Below, in pieces: positions 12,481-24,055 of a DNA stretch of 64,000 bases; within the stretch, counting starts at the first letter, position 1, and the number at the start of each line of letters is the position of its first letter. Origin of the DNA: Dromaius novaehollandiae (Eukaryota > Chordata > Aves > Casuariiformes > Dromaiidae). The position numbers and the translations under genes were made by a program. Location of the stretch: assembly GCF_036370855.1 (NCBI RefSeq), contig NC_088113.1, positions 18,372,501-18,436,500 on the forward strand. The letters are read 5' to 3'. Below the pieces are notes generated by a model. The model was given only the letters and a program-made list of their open reading frames with translations. It did no database searches and was not told where the DNA came from.

Positions 12481-13855
12481 AAGCCAGCCAGAAATTTCAG
12501 GTGGATCATTTTCACACTCCCTTTCAATGTCCCCATGCTGGTATTAATAGATGACACTTATGCAGCGCGAGGCGTAATAGCTGACAAGGACCTTTCCTCA
12601 AATTTTCAAGGCAGTAAACACAGTGAAACGTTAATATACAGTGTTTGTTGCTAGCACTGTCAGACAGGATAGTCCGCAGTCCCCCCATCTTTTCAAACCC
12701 CAGGAAACTCGATGGCGCAGGAGAGGCCGCTGTAATTGCAGGTCCCCTTGTGCACGGCTGCTTTGAAATCCCCAATATTTCTCCAAACTACGGGCAAGCT
12801 GGTTTTCAGAGCTGGCTGACAGAGGATTTATTTATTAAGGCTTTAGCTATTTGCAGTAGTGTCTGGGTAGCAGTAGTTCCGCAGAGTTATCAAAAAATCT
12901 ATTTCCTCACACAGTCGCAAGTAAAATATCAACCCCCCTCTGAAAAGCCGAGTGCAACATTTACATTTTAATCTCCCACAACACTTTAGTTTCTGACAAC
13001 TGGGCTTTTCGGAGCGCGTGTTAAGGAGAGGGAAGGCAGAGGGGTTACGAGGGAAAGCTTTATAGCACCGGCAGCAAGTGCAGGCCGTTTCGTGAATGCG
13101 GTACGGCCGGAGGAGCGCAACGAGCTCCGTGTCGGCAGTGACAGGAACGACTGTCACACTTTAGTGCTGCTAGAGCCAGATTAAAAAGAAAAACAACCTC
13201 TCTCCAAAACCTAACGGTGCGCATGCATCTAGCGCTGAGCTTGTTTAGCGATGGCATTTGCATGTGTAAAACAGGCCTGGAGCTGTATCGATACCCAGGT
13301 CCGTGCTGCTCTCTGGCTTGCACCGGCACCGGGATAACCACGCCGTCCCTCCGAGGACAAACAGAGGACGGCGGCCAAGGCAGCCTGCCCATGCAGTCAG
13401 CAGGGATGTGGGTTTGCAAGCAGCCATCTTCAGCCTCTGCTGCCAGTGACCCAAAAGCAAAGGGGGCTCACACACAGATCTGAGCTAGGAAGGTCCTCTG
13501 GCAGTGAGGATGGCTTTTTTGCACTCCCTAACAGTCTGTACACACTACCAGGACTGGCAGCTTGTCCTTCCTCAGACCCAAGTGCATCTCCTTTCTTTCC
13601 TTTGTCCCTTTGCATCTTTGCCTACAGGGCAGTGTTATAAAGTTACTAGTGCTAGCTGGACCCAAGCTCTACAGTGTGCCGTCTGGCAACAAAAGGAATA
13701 TATCTCTTCTCGTTATCGCTGGTGCTGCTGAGGTCCTGTGCTGCCTCTGTAGAATCGCTGCAGCAAGATATGAATTATGGATGAAATGAAAAATCCCAAC
13801 CCAGTGCACAGAGGGAATATGCAAAGTGCAGAGCAATCACCTCTGCGCTGTACCG
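12481..13855. other. Intergenic, no gene seen
   Basis: No exon was recognised. The sequence ATTTATTTATTAAGG at about 12826 reads on the minus strand as overlapping AATAAA words. It is the only conspicuous poly(A)-signal-like cluster downstream of the candidate minus-strand transcript near 14.2-15.5 kb. That link is speculative. Confidence 0.4.
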
Positions 13856-13859
13856 GAGC

Positions 13860-15690
13860 GCTGCTGTGTGATGCCTCCAGGCGCGCGATGCCCACCGAAA
13901 CGCAGCTCAGCCGCAGCCCACGGCTCCCTCGCCACAGATGTCGCAGGGAGCCCTCCTCAGAACCGCTCCAGGTTTTGAAAGGATGACCTCCGTATTTTGA
14001 AAAGTGTTCCCTTATGCTTTGGCCCAAACACACGAATGCACGCTTGCAGACGAGGGAGCTGAGGCTCGTGCGGGCGAGCCGGGCGGGCGAGGTGCAGAGC
14101 AGCGTGCTCGCGGGCACGGGGACGGGGCTGCACCTGCGGAGCAGGGCACTGCCTGCAAGGGCACCCCGTCGGCAGCCGATTTAGGGTGCGGGTTGTCACC
14201 CCCTCACCACGCTCTTATCTGGGGGGATTGTCCTCAGCAGGAGAAACCTCCTGTGGAAGAGAAGTGTTAGACAAGTGCTTCAGGGTAGTCGCAAACTCTG
14301 GCCTTAAGGGTCCGTGATTTGGGGATGCTCAATCTCTCTCCTCATGACTCCTCTTTCAGAAGGCATCTTTTAATGTCTTTTAATTTTTAAATGCCTTTGA
14401 TTTCTCCCTTGCAAGCGCAACGAGTTGCTTCCGTGCATCATCTAACAGCGTGCTGCGAGTGTGCTTCCACGCAGTCGCTTCCGAGTGCGCAATATCAACG
14501 CCTGTGATAAAATCAAACGGGGATTTTTCCCTGAAGCGATATTTTGCTCGGTGTTACTGTTACTTTTTCTCTTTAATGGCCCGCTTGTCACGCGGGTTCC
14601 TCGGCCTCCCAGTCTGCCTCAGGAAACGAAGGTGCCCTGCTGCTCCCATCCGGCCACGGCCAAACCCCGCTGGCGAGAGCAGCGCCGTCTCCGACAAACT
14701 CCCCTGGGCGAAGTCGCTGGCCTGGCTGGCCCGAGCGGGACAGGTAGGTGCCACTGATACGTCTCCTTTCCCTCCTCGCTGCGCCCCACGCTTGGGGAAA
14801 TTGCTACCATCATGCAGACCCCAAACTAAATGCAACGCTAGCTTTTGTCCCTTGTGACAGAAAGTTATGAGTTTAACTGACCTGGTCGGTCAAATTATGC
14901 TGCACCAAAGCACCTCGTTAAATTAGTTCTTACCTTAATCGTTGCTGCTTCCATGGTCCTGCAAAGCGGGGCCGGCGCGTCCGAGCGCGGAGGCATGGAC
15001 ACGAGGCTGTGCCGCTGCAAACAGAGCAGGCGTCCGTCCTCGGAGTCCAGTTCTGCAGAAGCCTCCTGGTCGGAGACTAAAATGATGAAATGATAACTAA
15101 ATAGCAAGGTCGCTGCTTTAAAAAAAAAAAAAAGTCCACGCAAGCCAGGTTTTATCCTCCTGCGGTGGCTGAGACGTTGCAGCTGCTGCTCGAGGCCTGC
15201 TTGGGTGAGCGGCTCCTGCGCGCGGCCTTCATCCCCTCCTCGAGCATCGCCCTGGGCGAGCAGGTGAGTAAAAGCTCGTCCCGGTGCGGAAAGAGTGGGG
15301 AACCGAGGGCAGGCAGATGCTCACCGCCGACGCCAGCAAACGCTGCGTGGAGCCGGGGTGCTCGGGCGGCCGCCTCCCCCCTGGACTGTGGCGGATGGAG
15401 GTCGCCATCGGCCCGGCCGCGTGCTGATCTCCGCCTGGGGAATGGCGTCGGGCGCCATCGTTTCCCTGAGCTCTCCCTGGAGAGGCTTCGGGCCTCTGCG
15501 AGGACACCGGGAGAAAGGTGGCCGCTCCCGCGAGGAACGTCCAAGACACGGGAGCGGCCTAGAAATGGGGGAAAGGGGCGAGATTCGGCCTCCACCACCG
15601 CCTGGGCCGCTGCGGCCTCCTGCCCAGCCATGGCGGCCCTCAGCCCCGGGGAGCTCCCCGCTGGTCGCGGGCGCTTCCGCCGTCCTGCGT
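13860..15690. promoter_or_regulatory. CpG-rich domain, possible promoter of an unannotated transcript
   Basis: CpG dinucleotides are frequent at about 13860-14190 and 14450-14770, and very dense at about 15150-15690, in contrast to the flanks. Such islands usually mark promoters. On the + strand, consensus donors CAG|GTAGGT (GT at 14744) and CAG|GTGAGT (GT at 15264) lie inside it. On the minus strand there is a GTAAGA donor at 14933-14932 and a GTGAGC donor at 15324-15323. Long open frames cover both strands, but high GC alone can explain them. Orphan CpG islands and enhancers are alternatives. Which strand is transcribed, if either, cannot be told from sequence alone. Confidence 0.5.
14934..15065 (-). 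other. Candidate minus-strand exon, unrecognised
   Basis: Read on the minus strand, a 132 nt block (44 codons, phase 0 at both ends) begins after ACCAG and ends at AAG followed by GTAAGAAC, a strong donor. In the open frame it gives EASAELDSEDGRLLCLQRHS and then continues to MEAATIK, with GC-rich third positions. A second possible acceptor, TTTTAG 11 bases upstream, has the better pyrimidine tract and would start the exon at 15076. A good acceptor (CTTCTCTTCCACAG) lies downstream at 14252-14251. Joining there in phase 0 would add 11 codons and then a TAA at 14217-14215. I do not recognise the peptide as any known protein. It may be a lncRNA exon or chance in a GC-rich island. Confidence 0.25.
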
Positions 15691-15700
15691 TATTAAATCC

Positions 15701-15750
15701 CATCATCATCATCATTATTATTATTATTATTACTATTATTATTATTATTT
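15701..15750. repeat. (CAT)n-(ATT)n microsatellite
   Basis: Five CAT-type trinucleotides run into about a dozen ATT/TTA units with one interrupting ACT. It lies at the edge of the CpG-rich domain. Overlapping frames there read as runs of Met or Ile and are artefacts of the repeat. Confidence 0.9.
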
Positions 15751-18700
15751 TCTGTCATAACTGTGGTGACGAGTGCTCCCCGCCGCACGCGTATTGAAGC
15801 TGTCAAATCTAGGCCGCTCTGCTCTTAATTTTGGTTATTTTAAGAGGCCTTTTGGCACGTGAGGTGGACCCTGTGGACGAGGATTTGCAGGAAGCGCTTG
15901 AGACATCTTGAAGGAGCTGTGGGGGTTTTTTTTGTCTTTCCCAGTGGTGAAAACTTTACCTCCTCTTAAAGTCCCTTTCCTTCTGTTTCGTCTTGCGTTT
16001 GTTGTGTTGGCATATATGAAGCAAAGTTCGTGGTTACATCTATTAGAAAAAGGAAATGTGTTGTCAGCTGCTTCATTTTTGATCCTATTTGAATGTGTCA
16101 CTCAACTGCCTCGAATCAAAGCAGGTGCTTTAAATAGTTGTGATTGGAAACCTCAGACTGACTTACCTTTTTTTACAGACACTAAGTAAGTAGTTGGCAG
16201 GCTCTTGTAAATCATAACATTTCTAAATATATTGGAGAGTGTCTCAGCCAAGCTGCTGACTAATGCAATGTCTGTTCTTTATTGATTCCCCCCCCCAAAC
16301 ACACCTTCCAGATTACTTTTGCATTGAATTATTTCAAATCGTAATGCGAAAAAATCACGGACTCTTAAGCAGACCAGCTAACACTGTGATTAATGAAAGT
16401 GCAAAGTGAGCTGCTGTACAGCCATAAGAAACTAGTTAGCTAATTAATGTAATCACAGAGGTGGAAATAATTAAAAGACCATAAAATAGAGGTAGACTAA
16501 TAATAACATTTTCCTCTGACCCAGAACTGGTGAGAAAAGGATATTTGGCTCTATCCGGCTTAGTGGGTTAGAAGTAGGAGTGCCAGAAGCCAAAGGGCCT
16601 AGAAGTCACCACAGAAATGAGGTCTCTGGGCTGAGTCAGAAAAGTGTAAGTAGAGCAAACTTCACAGCGGTGTAATCCAGATTGCATCAGAGCCCTCCAG
16701 CAGCAGCTCTTTGTGTTACAGCACCCCTTTTCCATCTTCACACATTGCAGCAGAGAGTGCGAATAGAAAGAAAAGTGCAGAAAAGGACTGTGCCTTCCAC
16801 TGGCGACATCCCAGCAGACTGATAAATAACAGTAAATCCAGTCTCATGGGAAATACGATTATCTGCATGTGCGCATGGTGCAACACAGGTAGCTGGCCTG
16901 CGGAGCTATGCGACGCGTTACCTATTCTTAGTGTTATCAGCCACTTTCTTGCAAGTATTGACATTTTCAAGTTTTCTCAGCTCACAGAGAAAATATTAAT
17001 ATTTCTGTTAACAAGAGTGCCTGTGGCTGGGGGGTGGCTGAAGCATGCCTGGGTGTGCAGGCACTGACCTGCCTCCCCTCTCCCCACCAAATCCAGCCTC
17101 CTTCAGCCTCAACAAGGGGTCTTTTGCAATAAACCCTTGCAATAAACGCTTGATCTGGTTTTCCCCTCCACCCCTTTGCATAAAAAAAGCTCTTGATTCT
17201 TTGGCAGATGTCAATTTTGCACTAGTGTGACCTTCCTCTAAAAAGATCTATCTTCTCCTTGCCAAGACTGTCAAGAAAAGGGGCTAGACACTTCAGCGTA
17301 CATCTACTGCAAAAATCTCCTATCCCTCTGAAGCTCTAGGGAATTTTCTATTGATGTACATTGCACCTCCTCTTTCTGCACAACAACTAATTCCCACTGG
17401 GATTTTTTTTTTATCCTATATAAATCTAAACAAGTTCTCAAATCAGCCCCTATCAGATCAACTTATTAGGGCTGCAGTCTCTCTCCCTGTGAATTAAAAA
17501 GAGGCTACCTCAATACAAGGATTTTTGCCTTCTGAAAACTGATCTCTAATTTCCTAGTCAAGACCTAGATGCCTGTGGTGAGCCAGGGTCTGGCCTGGGT
17601 GAGGGTGTTGGTACGGCAGCGAGCAGACCCTGCTGCATGCTACAAGTGCTCTGCTGAACTCCTGATCTCAACTCATGCCTCAAGTCAGCTGGTTTTGATC
17701 ATGTGGAAGCACCATTTTCATACTGGCCTGCTCTCTCTGTTTCTTACCTTTCTGTTCCCTTTCCTTTTTCCCCAGGCTGTTAGCAAATATAGTATTAAAA
17801 CTTTCTTCCCTTGGCCTGCAGCTCAGTTTGCCTTAGTTGGGTTTTGCTATGATTTTTTTACTCTTTGGGAGGTTTTAAGCCATATTCATTGGGGTGATTG
17901 ATCAACCATCCCAATCGTCTCATACCAAATGAACCACAGGAAGTCTTTTCCAACCCATATAAATAGTGTCTCCTAAGGAATAATATCATACAGGTAGGAG
18001 CAAATTTCAAAATTTCAGGCCAGGACCTCTGCTAGTATATCCTGACCTCCCTGCACGGATGCCCATGAATTGCACCCACTCATATCAGTGGAGGGTCTGG
18101 TCCACTGGGTCTATACCCAATGGAGAATGGATTTTCAGACATGTATGGGAAAGTGTTTTCCAGGAAGGTTTATAGCTTCAGGCCCTACAGAGCACTGCAA
18201 CTCACTGTCGAGTAAGTGAGACTGCTCCCTTTCTCAGTTTCCTGCAAGGGACCATAAACATTTGGGGAAACATGAGTAATTTGGACAGAGCAGGCCAGGA
18301 AGGCAGCGAGGAGGAGACTGGAGAGGGGAGCTCTGGGGCATGAAGCTCAGTCAGTCTTTCAAGCTGGCCTTGCAGCACCTGTACCCTCTGGGGAGGAAAG
18401 AGAAATAAGTGTCCTAGGCTGAAGGCACTCAGGAAGAAAATCCTGTTCATGTTATTTATATAGTTTATGACATATTTAAATATGTTATTCACTACAACCT
18501 TCACTGGGCTCTCACAGGTGATTGAAAAATTTCTCCCTGGCAGAGAGAAGTCTTTCCAGGCTAAGGAGAGTTGTGCAGCCAGAGATGTGGCAGTAGTTAC
18601 CGTAGCTGCTTCGGGGACCTGAGCTGCTCTGACCTGGCGCTCTAGACCTGAGCACCAAGCAGATGTGCCAGCCTATTTGGTCCTCAGTCGCAGCTCTTTT

Positions 18701-21700
18701 CACTCAGTATAGTGTAGACAACCCTGAGCCATTTGGGAAATACCAGCGCCACGAGCGTGGCTGCGAATCCTGAATAACCCCAGAAACGTGCCCAGCTGCT
18801 TCTCCAAGAAGTCTCCCAGGCAGGACTGTTTGGCCTCATCTCTTATTAATGAGAGACATTGTATGGTGTGCTGAGCTGGATTTCACCCCTGGTAATTAGA
18901 AGTGACCTACCTCTTGCTGCTAGATGAAATAGCTCCACGTGACGGGCTATAAAAAAACCTAACCGGTAATTTTCCAGTTGGAATGGGTCACCATTACAGC
19001 CGTCTCCATTGGCTGTTATCGCTTCTGCTGTGGCTTTGTGTGTGTTTAATTTGACCTGGGTATAATAAGCAAAGAAGAAAAAAGTAGCTGGAGACACACA
19101 ATCAATGATCATCTGCTGAAGCTGATGAATATGCCAAGACTGCTAAGTGGGTCTTCATTAGCTATTCACACGTTAAGAGCAGTCCTTATTTATCCTTCTT
19201 TCCTAGGTGAATCTATTTTTGAATATGTTTTGCGATGATCTTATCTGGGGGCTGGGAGCTTGGATAGAGGGCTACCACCACTGCCAGGTGACCAGATGAT
19301 TTCAATGGAAAAAAAAAGACAGTGACACCAAGTTGGCAGCAAGCTGAACAGGAGAAACAATGTGATGCCATTTAGAGAAGGAGGAAATCATTTTCCCCAG
19401 TGACACCTCTAGTGGGAGGCAGAACTTTATCTTCTCTTTGCAGCTCAAATGAAGCGTCACAGCAGTAGCACTAACTGTGCTTCCATGTTTCCAGCATGTC
19501 TCTTCGTTAACCTTTTTTTTATTGCTGTAGCCATGAACGCCCTTTCCAGGGTAGGAGCAAGGGGATGTCCTGCTCGTGGCATCGAAGGGGATGCAGTGCC
19601 CTCAGTGGAGCTACGAGCCTGGGATATCTCACCCGGGTGCCTAGTTTGCTGTGCAAACAGTGCTATCGCAGCCAGATGGATCAGTGGTGGTCTGCGCTGC
19701 GTGCAGATTAGCTGTAACGAAAGAGGGAAGGCTGTTATAACCCTAGTAGGAAAGTGTTTGTGCGGCAGGGAAGGACAGGCAGTAGCAGTGCCTCCCAGCT
19801 ACGTGCCCCTGGCAGAGCCGGCGGGCCAGGCTGAGCGTGTCTCTGCAGCACCCGCTTCACGTGGGGGGGCACAGCCCTCAGGTCATGTCCCTAGGACGTG
19901 GTTATGAATAACTGCAAGGAAACAAAATGGATGAATCTGGTTTTAGAGTCTTCAAAGCTCGCCTGGCTGTGGTGAGGGTCTCCAGGAGGAATGCCCTGGA
20001 TTGCAGAACAACCATCCTGACGGGCAAGTGGGAGTTAAAAGCCCCAAGTTGGGGCCTCGCAAACTCCCAGTGGCTTCTGTGTTCTCTGTGGAGAGCCTGA
20101 AAGAAGGGAGAGAGATGGGGAAACATGCTGCAAGGCATCCTTCCCTGTTGCTCCCAAGGGCAGTGAAACCAAAGCTGCTGGAGAGGACAACAGCCCAAGC
20201 TCTTGGCAACAGCAGGTCCTGACCCTCCTTGCTCCAGGGGCTTTGGAAAATACCTGCTGCCGGCCATTCACCCTGCCAGCTTGGCCTTGTGAATCATGTT
20301 ACTGGACGTCCTTGAGGGTCCAAGCAGGACAGAGGTTAATCCCTTGCGATGGCAGTGTCCTCATGAGAGAAAGGTGCCTTTTTCATTTGCACAGATCCCA
20401 TTTCCACACTGGGTCTTGTTTAAACTTTTCCATTTAAGCTTTTCTTTAAAAGCTACACATCTTCCTGTGCTGGTATAGGGGCTGGTTGTCAGTGGGATGC
20501 TTTCACCTTTCCTGGCTGCACGCGTCTGCGGTGAAGGCTGCCCTCTCCCGACGCAAGCAGTATCTGAGCAACGCGATGGCCAAAATGCAACTCAGCAGCC
20601 TTGCACCTGCAGCAGGCAGGCTGGGCTGGCCATCGGCGCTGGGATACAGCATCCTCGGCCAGGGGCCGGCCCTGGGTCCAGGCCGCGGTGTGCACACACA
20701 CACCAAGATGTCCCCTCCCTGCAAGTGCAGCCTGATTTGGCTCTTGCACGTGCTGCAGCCTGCCACATAGGACATGCAGGGCTCACCATGAGTCCTGCAT
20801 GCATGCAGGGAAGGGTCTTGATCTGCTACCCCCATGCTATTCTCTCCAGTTTTGAATACCTAGTTTTAAGGTAGCTGGACTGGCTGCAGAGATTTAGCAG
20901 ATCTGCAATGCTCATTTGGGGCTCAAAGCTCTTGAAGGAGGTGGGAAGTCACCCTCCTCTGCCTTTCAGGCCAGGAGCGTCCTCCCAGTGAGGCAACAGG
21001 AACAGGCCGCTCCGGGCACAGCCTGGCCCAGCCACCAGATCCTGCCGACTTTGGACTCAAACCTGCTTTCCACCTCCAGCAATATGTTGTCACCTTTTGA
21101 GAAACCAGCTGGGCAAGGTGCTGATCATAGCAGATCCTTTTATTTCTTCTGTTGAAGATCTCCATCTTAGCTGACCAATTCCTGCCCTTACAAATGTGCA
21201 CACTGCCTTTTTAATTTTTCCTCTCCAATCTGACAGTGTGTGAGTGAGTAACTTACTCTTCTGAGTAATCTTTTTCCAGCTAAGTCTATTCATGCTGCAA
21301 ATTATTCTGCTGACATCCTAGATAAAGTAGTGTTAAGCAGTGTGCTGCTCCAGGAAAGAATTTTTGCATGAACAGCAATAGATAGCCAAGCACTTGCATC
21401 TCTGGGCTTTGTAAAAAGATGATCTACAAGATTTTTTTTCTTGTTTTTTAACCTTATCTGCTGAAAATGAGATATCAGCTAATCTTCCTGGAGGCATCAC
21501 GATTCTTCCATCTTAGTAAGTACATAAAACTTTTGTATGAATGTTTTGGTTCTAGTCAAGCTTTCAGGTCTAGGCTGGAATAAATTTCTGGATACTAGAG
21601 CAGAAAACACACTATCTCGAATGAGGTTTTTTGGGACTGAATCAGTTTAACAATCTTAAAGTTTTGTGGGACAGGTGGAATTCTTCCCTTCCAGCTCTGT

Positions 21701-23120
21701 GGGTCAGGACAAAATTAAATGCAGCCTTACAGGTATAAGAAACCCTTTGCTGACCTAGACTGCTCTGCTTCAGCCTCTTGTCCTCTGCTACGAGCAGAAG
21801 GGTCTCAAAGGCTGAAATGTTGCTGAAACGTTTGGTGCCTCAGTGATGACGGCAAGAGGATGGGTGCAGCGGACTGCCATGGGACAGCTACAGGCACAGC
21901 GCACGCAGTAGAAGGCTTATGCCTCATGTTTCTGCGAGTTCATTTCCTGATCAAACGCCTGTGGTTGCCTACTCTTTTCTTTATACTCAGCCTTTGCTGG
22001 TTATACAGCCCGCTGCTATTTCGGGGGAGCCCACAGAGATCTTTCCGGGAAACACCGCGCCACGTAGCAGCGTGGGTGAGAATCGGTGACGGCCGGTGGT
22101 TCCTGCGGTGGTCGGGGCCTAGGTGATGCTGAGCTGCCGAGGAGCTCGCGACTCGAGCGGAAAGCAGCGATGCGGCCGGGGAGGCAGCTGTGTGGGACAA
22201 TCGTGTGTGCAGAGCCCTGTCGGCTCGCTGAATACACAGGGCTCGAGAGCAGACAGGGTTATTTGGAGATAAGAGGTTATTTGCGAGAAGATTCAGCTCT
22301 CACGCTATTCAGCAACATCCTGGCTCCCATTCATCAACAGCTGCTCAGGAGACATCGTTTTGCATAAGAAGTGCATGTTTCCAAATCCAGACTATTAGCA
22401 TTTTACCTGGGGCATATTTATCAGTGCACAGTTCTCCCTCCTTTGTGGATATTCCTGGGGCAAGGGTAGCCCCTACCTTGTAGGGCCTGGCAACAGTTCA
22501 GAACAGTCTTTGCACTTTGCTGGGTCTTCTGGGCTGGCTTTGTGACCTTCCTCTTCCCCAGCACACTGGGGAAGGTGGATTTAACCGAACCCCAGAGCTC
22601 CACAGGGATAATAGTACCATGTACCCCATTCAGAAGCCACGGAAAACTTAAATTATTTCTTTCTGTCTCTTATCTGGACCACCTTTCCTTGTTTTACCAC
22701 TAGATGGGAGAGTGAGACCAGTACAATTCAGCTGCTTCCATCTTTATCCCAATAGGAAATCAAAGAGACATGAAAATTGAGAAGTGCATCCAAGCTGAGT
22801 GGGTGTCATGTCGTTTTTCATGTGGGTTTCGGCCTGAAGCCAGGTAACTTGGGAAGGCACAAGCTGGCAGAGCCTGTAGCGGACAGCGTGCCTGTCCTGC
22901 CCAGCAGCAGAGGCCCGAAGGGCACATGAGCTGATGTGAGAGCGCACACACATTTCTTCCTCTCGAGTGTGGGAGGAAGACACTGTCCCAGACAGCCCTC
23001 CCACGCTCTGCTCCCCTCGCCCAGCTCTCTCTAGCCCTGCCAGCACGGCTGCTTGGCTCAATGCTCCGACTTAAGGGTAGTTCAACAAGGTTTCTATCCC
23101 CACCTCAAAATGTGGGGGCT
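15751..23120. other. Intergenic, no gene seen
   Basis: No coding exon or RNA gene was recognised. Around 17930-17970 the words CTTTTCCAACCCATAT resemble the 3' end of avian CR1 copies, but the match is too short to call. The patch 22020-22200 is moderately CpG-rich without other promoter signals. The remaining short open frames overlap on both strands. Confidence 0.5.
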
Positions 23121-23210
23121 GGATTAAGAAGTCCTGGGTTCTGCTGTGAGTTCTGCAGTGTGATTTTGGGGGTATTCCCTTCAATTTTCTGCACCTTGTG
23201 GTCTGACTGT
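23120..23210 (+). repeat. MIR/CORE-SINE-like fragment
   Basis: The order of words (TCCTGGGTTCTG, then TGTGATTTTGGG, then CACCTTGTGG) parallels the core of MIR-type SINEs, with CTGGGTTC, TGTGACCTTGGG and CTCTGTGCCTC. The divergence fits an insertion older than birds. This is by-eye recognition of a consensus, so the boundaries are approximate. Confidence 0.4.
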
Positions 23211-23939
23211 ATTTCAACCCATATGGTCCTTTCCCTCAAGACCAATGTCCCCTTTCTTACCCTAGTGGTAGTCCTTCTGCAAAGTACCAAGGTCGTGCAA
23301 GGATGACATCAGTGACACAGAGATTAGATGTATTCTTGGGGTGAAATACTTCCTTTATGCATATCTCCCCGTCCTAGAGCAGAGAGAAGCAGGAAAAGCA
23401 CATCAAGTTGATTCCTTTCATCCACACCCCAAATCCTCATTCCCAGAAAGCCAGGTGGCCCCAATAGCACCTTTGGGAGATAAAGAATAAAGCAGCAGTC
23501 CCTCTTCCCTCTCCTCTACGACTTTCTCCTAAAGGATTATTACGTAACGATACTCTCATCTATACTGTCCTTCTGCAAAGATTAAGTGTGCTGGTGCAAA
23601 GATCGCACGTGCTGGGGGAGAGTTTGGATGACTCCTTGCCACTGCCATCTGCTGCCTCCCACCTCGGACGTTACCCACGGAGGGAGGAAAGGGGGATGAC
23701 AAGGATAATCAGCGTCTTGCTAAATTTACTTTCACTGCAGCACTTCCCATCTCCTGAGATATGTGTCCTGAGCTTTTGCCAGGGCTGGGGGTGTTTGCAA
23801 ATTATATGGTTTCGTAAGCACTTTTTCAAGCAAACCAAAGATTGCCCGGTTTGCCTATTTCTGGTCTTATAAGGCTTGGGGTTTTTGAGACTGAACATCT
23901 CTTTCCTTCCCTTTTTCTGGAAGAAATCTTGTAATAGCC

Positions 23940-24055
23940 AAATTGGCTAACTGCCTGTATGACCATGGCAAAATACATAATCCCTGTAACCTGGAAATTA
24001 TCTTTTTGGGGAGGAGGGTTGCTGTCTGCATTACCTCCTTAATTTGCAAGCTTTT
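23940..24055 (+). repeat. MIR/CORE-SINE-like fragment
   Basis: The stretch reads CTGCCTGTATGACCATGGCA, then AAATACATAATCCCTGTAAC, and later GCATTACCTCC. This matches the MIR core pattern of TGTGACC(T/A)TGGGCAAATTAC, followed by ATAACCTCTCTG and TTACCTCCT, in the same order and spacing. It is an old SINE remnant and is not expected to be transcribed. Confidence 0.45.

Noticed and set aside
15152-15797. Long frames of 187 (-) and 210 (+) codons in the 15 kb island
   Set aside because: They overlap on opposite strands, are GC-driven, and run through the CAT/ATT microsatellite. Only the splice-bounded block at 14934-15065 was kept as a candidate.
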